Shown here in pieces: positions 62,126-64,000 of a stretch of DNA of 64,000 bases (positions within the stretch are counted from its first letter, which is position 1; each line of letters starts with the position of its first letter). The translations under genes and the position numbers were made by a program. Origin of the DNA: Tanypteryx hageni (Eukaryota; Arthropoda; Insecta; Odonata; Petaluridae); the NCBI GenBank assembly GCA_028673005.1, contig CM054113.1:174451956-174515955 (forward strand), given 5' to 3'. Below the pieces are notes generated by a model. It was not told where the DNA came from and did no database searches. It saw only the letters and a program-made list of their open reading frames with translations.

Positions 62126-62335
62126 CACTTGTTTATTAAACTTGGCTTCAAGATGAGAGAGATCGCTTTGTCAACGAACTTGGACCGGTCTCCCCTCCCC
62201 AGCTACATTGTTCTCTGTGAAGAGCCTGGCTCGCCTTCGGATGCTATATAAAAATAAAAAGTAAAATATTGAAAAACGTGCTAAAAACGACGATTCTTTG
62301 CAGGAATCCTATGAGCGCGCTGCCCGCGTTTCGGA

Positions 62336-62648
62336 AAAAAACGCTCATTTTCTGCTATACTATCGTAGTAGCAAAAATAATTTTAATAACCTTTTTTATA
62401 GGACATTTAATTCTCTACAAATTTTTTTATGTATATTTTTTCTGTAGGGTTAACCGTTTCCGAGTTAATCGCGAAAAATCAGTTGCGAGTCGTGCTTCGG
62501 CGGCCATTTTGGCGCCAAAAGCGGCCGACGCGTTAACGACAGGCATGTCAGCTTTTGATATGTTAGCTAGGTTGATCCAACGGACAAATGTGCCAAGTTT
62601 CAAAACTTTATGAATCACTTCCCCTAAAATGTCTAATTTGACTGGTCT
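62336..62648. repeat. Right TIR
   Basis: A 313-bp inverted partner of 59212-59469 plus 60387-60447. Its inner edge (CGCTCATTTTCTGCTATAC, 62343-62361) repeats the gene's last codons in inverted position, so the TIR includes a non-coding copy of the C-terminus. Confidence 0.8.
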
Positions 62649-62654
62649 AACTAA

Positions 62655-63590
62655 ATTTACTAATGTTCTCCTTCAGCGGATTTTGTTGGCAAATTTTTTT
62701 TAGTCAAATTGGTACTGCATCCTAAATTAATCGACTCAAGTAAACATTTAAAACACGACAAGCAATGCATAATCCAGGAGATAATATCGCTGATGCCCTC
62801 AAAAGCGTCGTACATCATTATCTTCTTCTCAAAAAGATGTCACTGTCGTACGTAAGCTTACTTTTTACTTATATTATTTTATTTTTTCGAAGTTGCATTT
62901 ATTTTTACAATGAAACTCAAATGTTTGAGGAGATGAATAACGTTCAAAAATAAATTTCTGCCTTGTGAAAATCCTTGTCCCTATATCCCTGGCACTATAT
63001 TAATTCACCCTCATTCAACTGGAAATAAACTTAAAATAAATTTTACGCGTTGCGTTTTATGATAAAAGCATGAAAATCGGTCTTTGAAGAGGTCCTCAAG
63101 ATTTAACTTTTAAAATGTGGAGGTACCCGGTATTTGGCTTAGTTCATTAAGTATCCACTATTTTCAAAATAGTACTGAGATCGTTTTTATCTCCAATTAA
63201 CAAAAACTAATAACTTGAATATTTATTCATGCAGGTGTATAAAACGAAGATAGTATACCAACGGAATAATAGCGTTAGCCATTTTATGAAATAAAAATGG
63301 TTTTTTTTTATTATTTACGACGAAAATTAACAATTTTGGCTATCATATTTGTAGACCGGATACTTTCATGCCCGTAAAGTATTTATAATAGATGCAACGG
63401 CAAAATGTTTCCAGTTCTAGATGAAGTAATGAACTTTTATTTGAAAGGCTTAAAGTATTTTAAATATCAACTATTACTGAGAAATAGATACAAATATATT
63501 GCTCTCCTACCAATTTTGTGTGAATTGCAGATGAAATTTGGACAAATGTGAAGACATAACGACAGTATAAAAACAGAAATAGCAAAATGA
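62655..63590. other. Gene-free stretch
   Basis: AT-rich DNA between two mobile elements. The part nearest 63590 is probably the 3' non-coding end of the element encoding the protein on the minus strand. Confidence 0.4.
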
Positions 63591-63596
63591 AGTCAC

Positions 63597-64000
63597 CTAA
63601 GTTTTAAATGCTGAAGATTGACGACTGTATTTTGCCCCACGGGAATCCCTAGCCAGCAGTAGTCACCTAACATATTGTGGCTCCACTTGCCCTTCTCTAT
63701 CGTGGATTTTTCTTGATGAAAGCATTCCCCATGCTCATCACTAACAGCACCCAAGTTTGGCGGGAAGAAGTCGAGATGTGAGTCCAGAAAATGAATTTTC
63801 AGTGACATGCTACATCCCATATTTTTGTAGGCAGCGATAACTAGTGACTCGTAATTTTCTGCTCTGAGGTTTCCATGGAAATTTGTGGTCACTGCTTTAA
63901 ATGCATTATTTGGTCCATGCGGATTTTTGGGAACAGGGGAGAGGGGGGATGCAAAATCTTCGAAAAACTGCGGACGTCATTTTACCTGTTTTGCGAAAAT
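63597..64000 (-). pseudogene. Mobile-element-associated arthropod protein, C-terminal part (cut by window edge)
   Basis: The minus-strand frame reads NNAFKAVTTNFHGN, then IAAYKNMGCSMSLKIHFLDS, HLDFFPPNLGAVSDEHGECF, HQEKSTIE, and KWSHNMLGDYCW. This recalls a family abundant in arthropod genomes, usually with LHFLHSHLDFFP, SDEHGERFHQ and the W..NMLADYCW motif. I know it as mobile-element-associated but cannot name the superfamily. After DYCW a frameshift hides the native end: the next frame over reads ARDSRGAKYSRQSSAFKT and a stop at 63597-63599. Also odd is Cys for Arg in the GERF position. The N-terminal part lies beyond the window. Confidence 0.6.

Larger units (their letters stand above)
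59212..62648 (-). mobile_element. DNA transposon-like element with about 310-bp TIRs, FEN1/CXC protein, nested LINE
   Basis: The left TIR begins AGACCGGTCAAATTAGACAC at 59212. The right TIR, complemented, begins AGACCAGTCAAATTAGACAT at 62648. The two stay alignable for about 310 bp (shared phrases include TTTTGAAACTTGGYACATTT, AACATATCAAAAG, TGACATGCCTRTCG, TTTTTCGCGA and GTATAGCAGAAAATGAGCG). The left TIR is interrupted by a LINE (about 59470-60386) and resumes at about 60387-60447. Without the LINE the element would be about 2.5 kb. The only protein is on the minus strand. Flanking bases do not give an obvious TSD. An Academ-like superfamily is the main known alternative. Confidence 0.8.

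Noticed and set aside
1..64000. CRISPR arrays, operons, ribosome-binding sites
   Set aside because: No short regularly spaced direct repeats with unique spacers, and gene organisation is eukaryotic.

Overview
The window looks like intergenic or intronic DNA from an animal nuclear genome, most likely an arthropod and probably an insect. The evidence is AT-rich single-copy DNA with no operon-like packing, tRNA-derived SINEs, decayed RTE-type and CR1/L2-type LINEs, and many short non-autonomous hAT elements with 8-bp target-site duplications (TSDs). The species cannot be named from sequence alone. I found no intact host protein-coding gene, no rRNA gene and no functional tRNA gene. Every open frame that resembles a known protein belongs to a mobile element and is broken.

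Layout. 1-2.8 kb: unique DNA, a tRNA-like SINE relic and a hAT MITE with a perfect TSD. 2.8-8.3 kb: a long purine/pyrimidine-skewed (CT/GA) domain. 8.3-11 kb: unique DNA. 11.0-11.55 kb: PIF/Harbinger transposase relic. 11.57-12.8 kb: 5' part of a CR1/L2-like LINE. 13.1-17.3 kb: probable hAT relic holding an almost full-length but broken RTE LINE. 19-22 kb: two hAT MITEs, a dispersed repeat and a 1.1-kb long-inverted-repeat MITE. 23.3-24.1 kb: GA block followed by CT block. 24.5-25.8 kb: a tandem array of about 146 bp per unit, split by a tRNA-SINE. 26-48 kb: mostly unique DNA with hAT MITEs, short periodic arrays and CT-rich islands at about 34.3, 39.5 and 44.1 kb. 48-53 kb: an antisense SINE, a GC-rich island, an 837-bp hAT element and a truncated hAT copy. 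57 kb: mariner-like transposase scrap. 59.2-62.65 kb: the most distinctive object. 63.6-64 kb: the end of another mobile-element-type protein, cut by the window edge.

The 59.2-62.65 kb object is a DNA element with terminal inverted repeats (TIRs) of about 310 bp. On the minus strand it encodes a broken protein combining FEN1/XPG-like 5'-nuclease motifs with a C-terminal cysteine-rich CXC-like domain. Its left TIR is split by a later RTE LINE insertion that has itself lost its reverse transcriptase. No DDE transposase is visible inside it. It is the best candidate here for an under-described mobile-element type; an Academ-like (XPG-bearing) element is the main known alternative.
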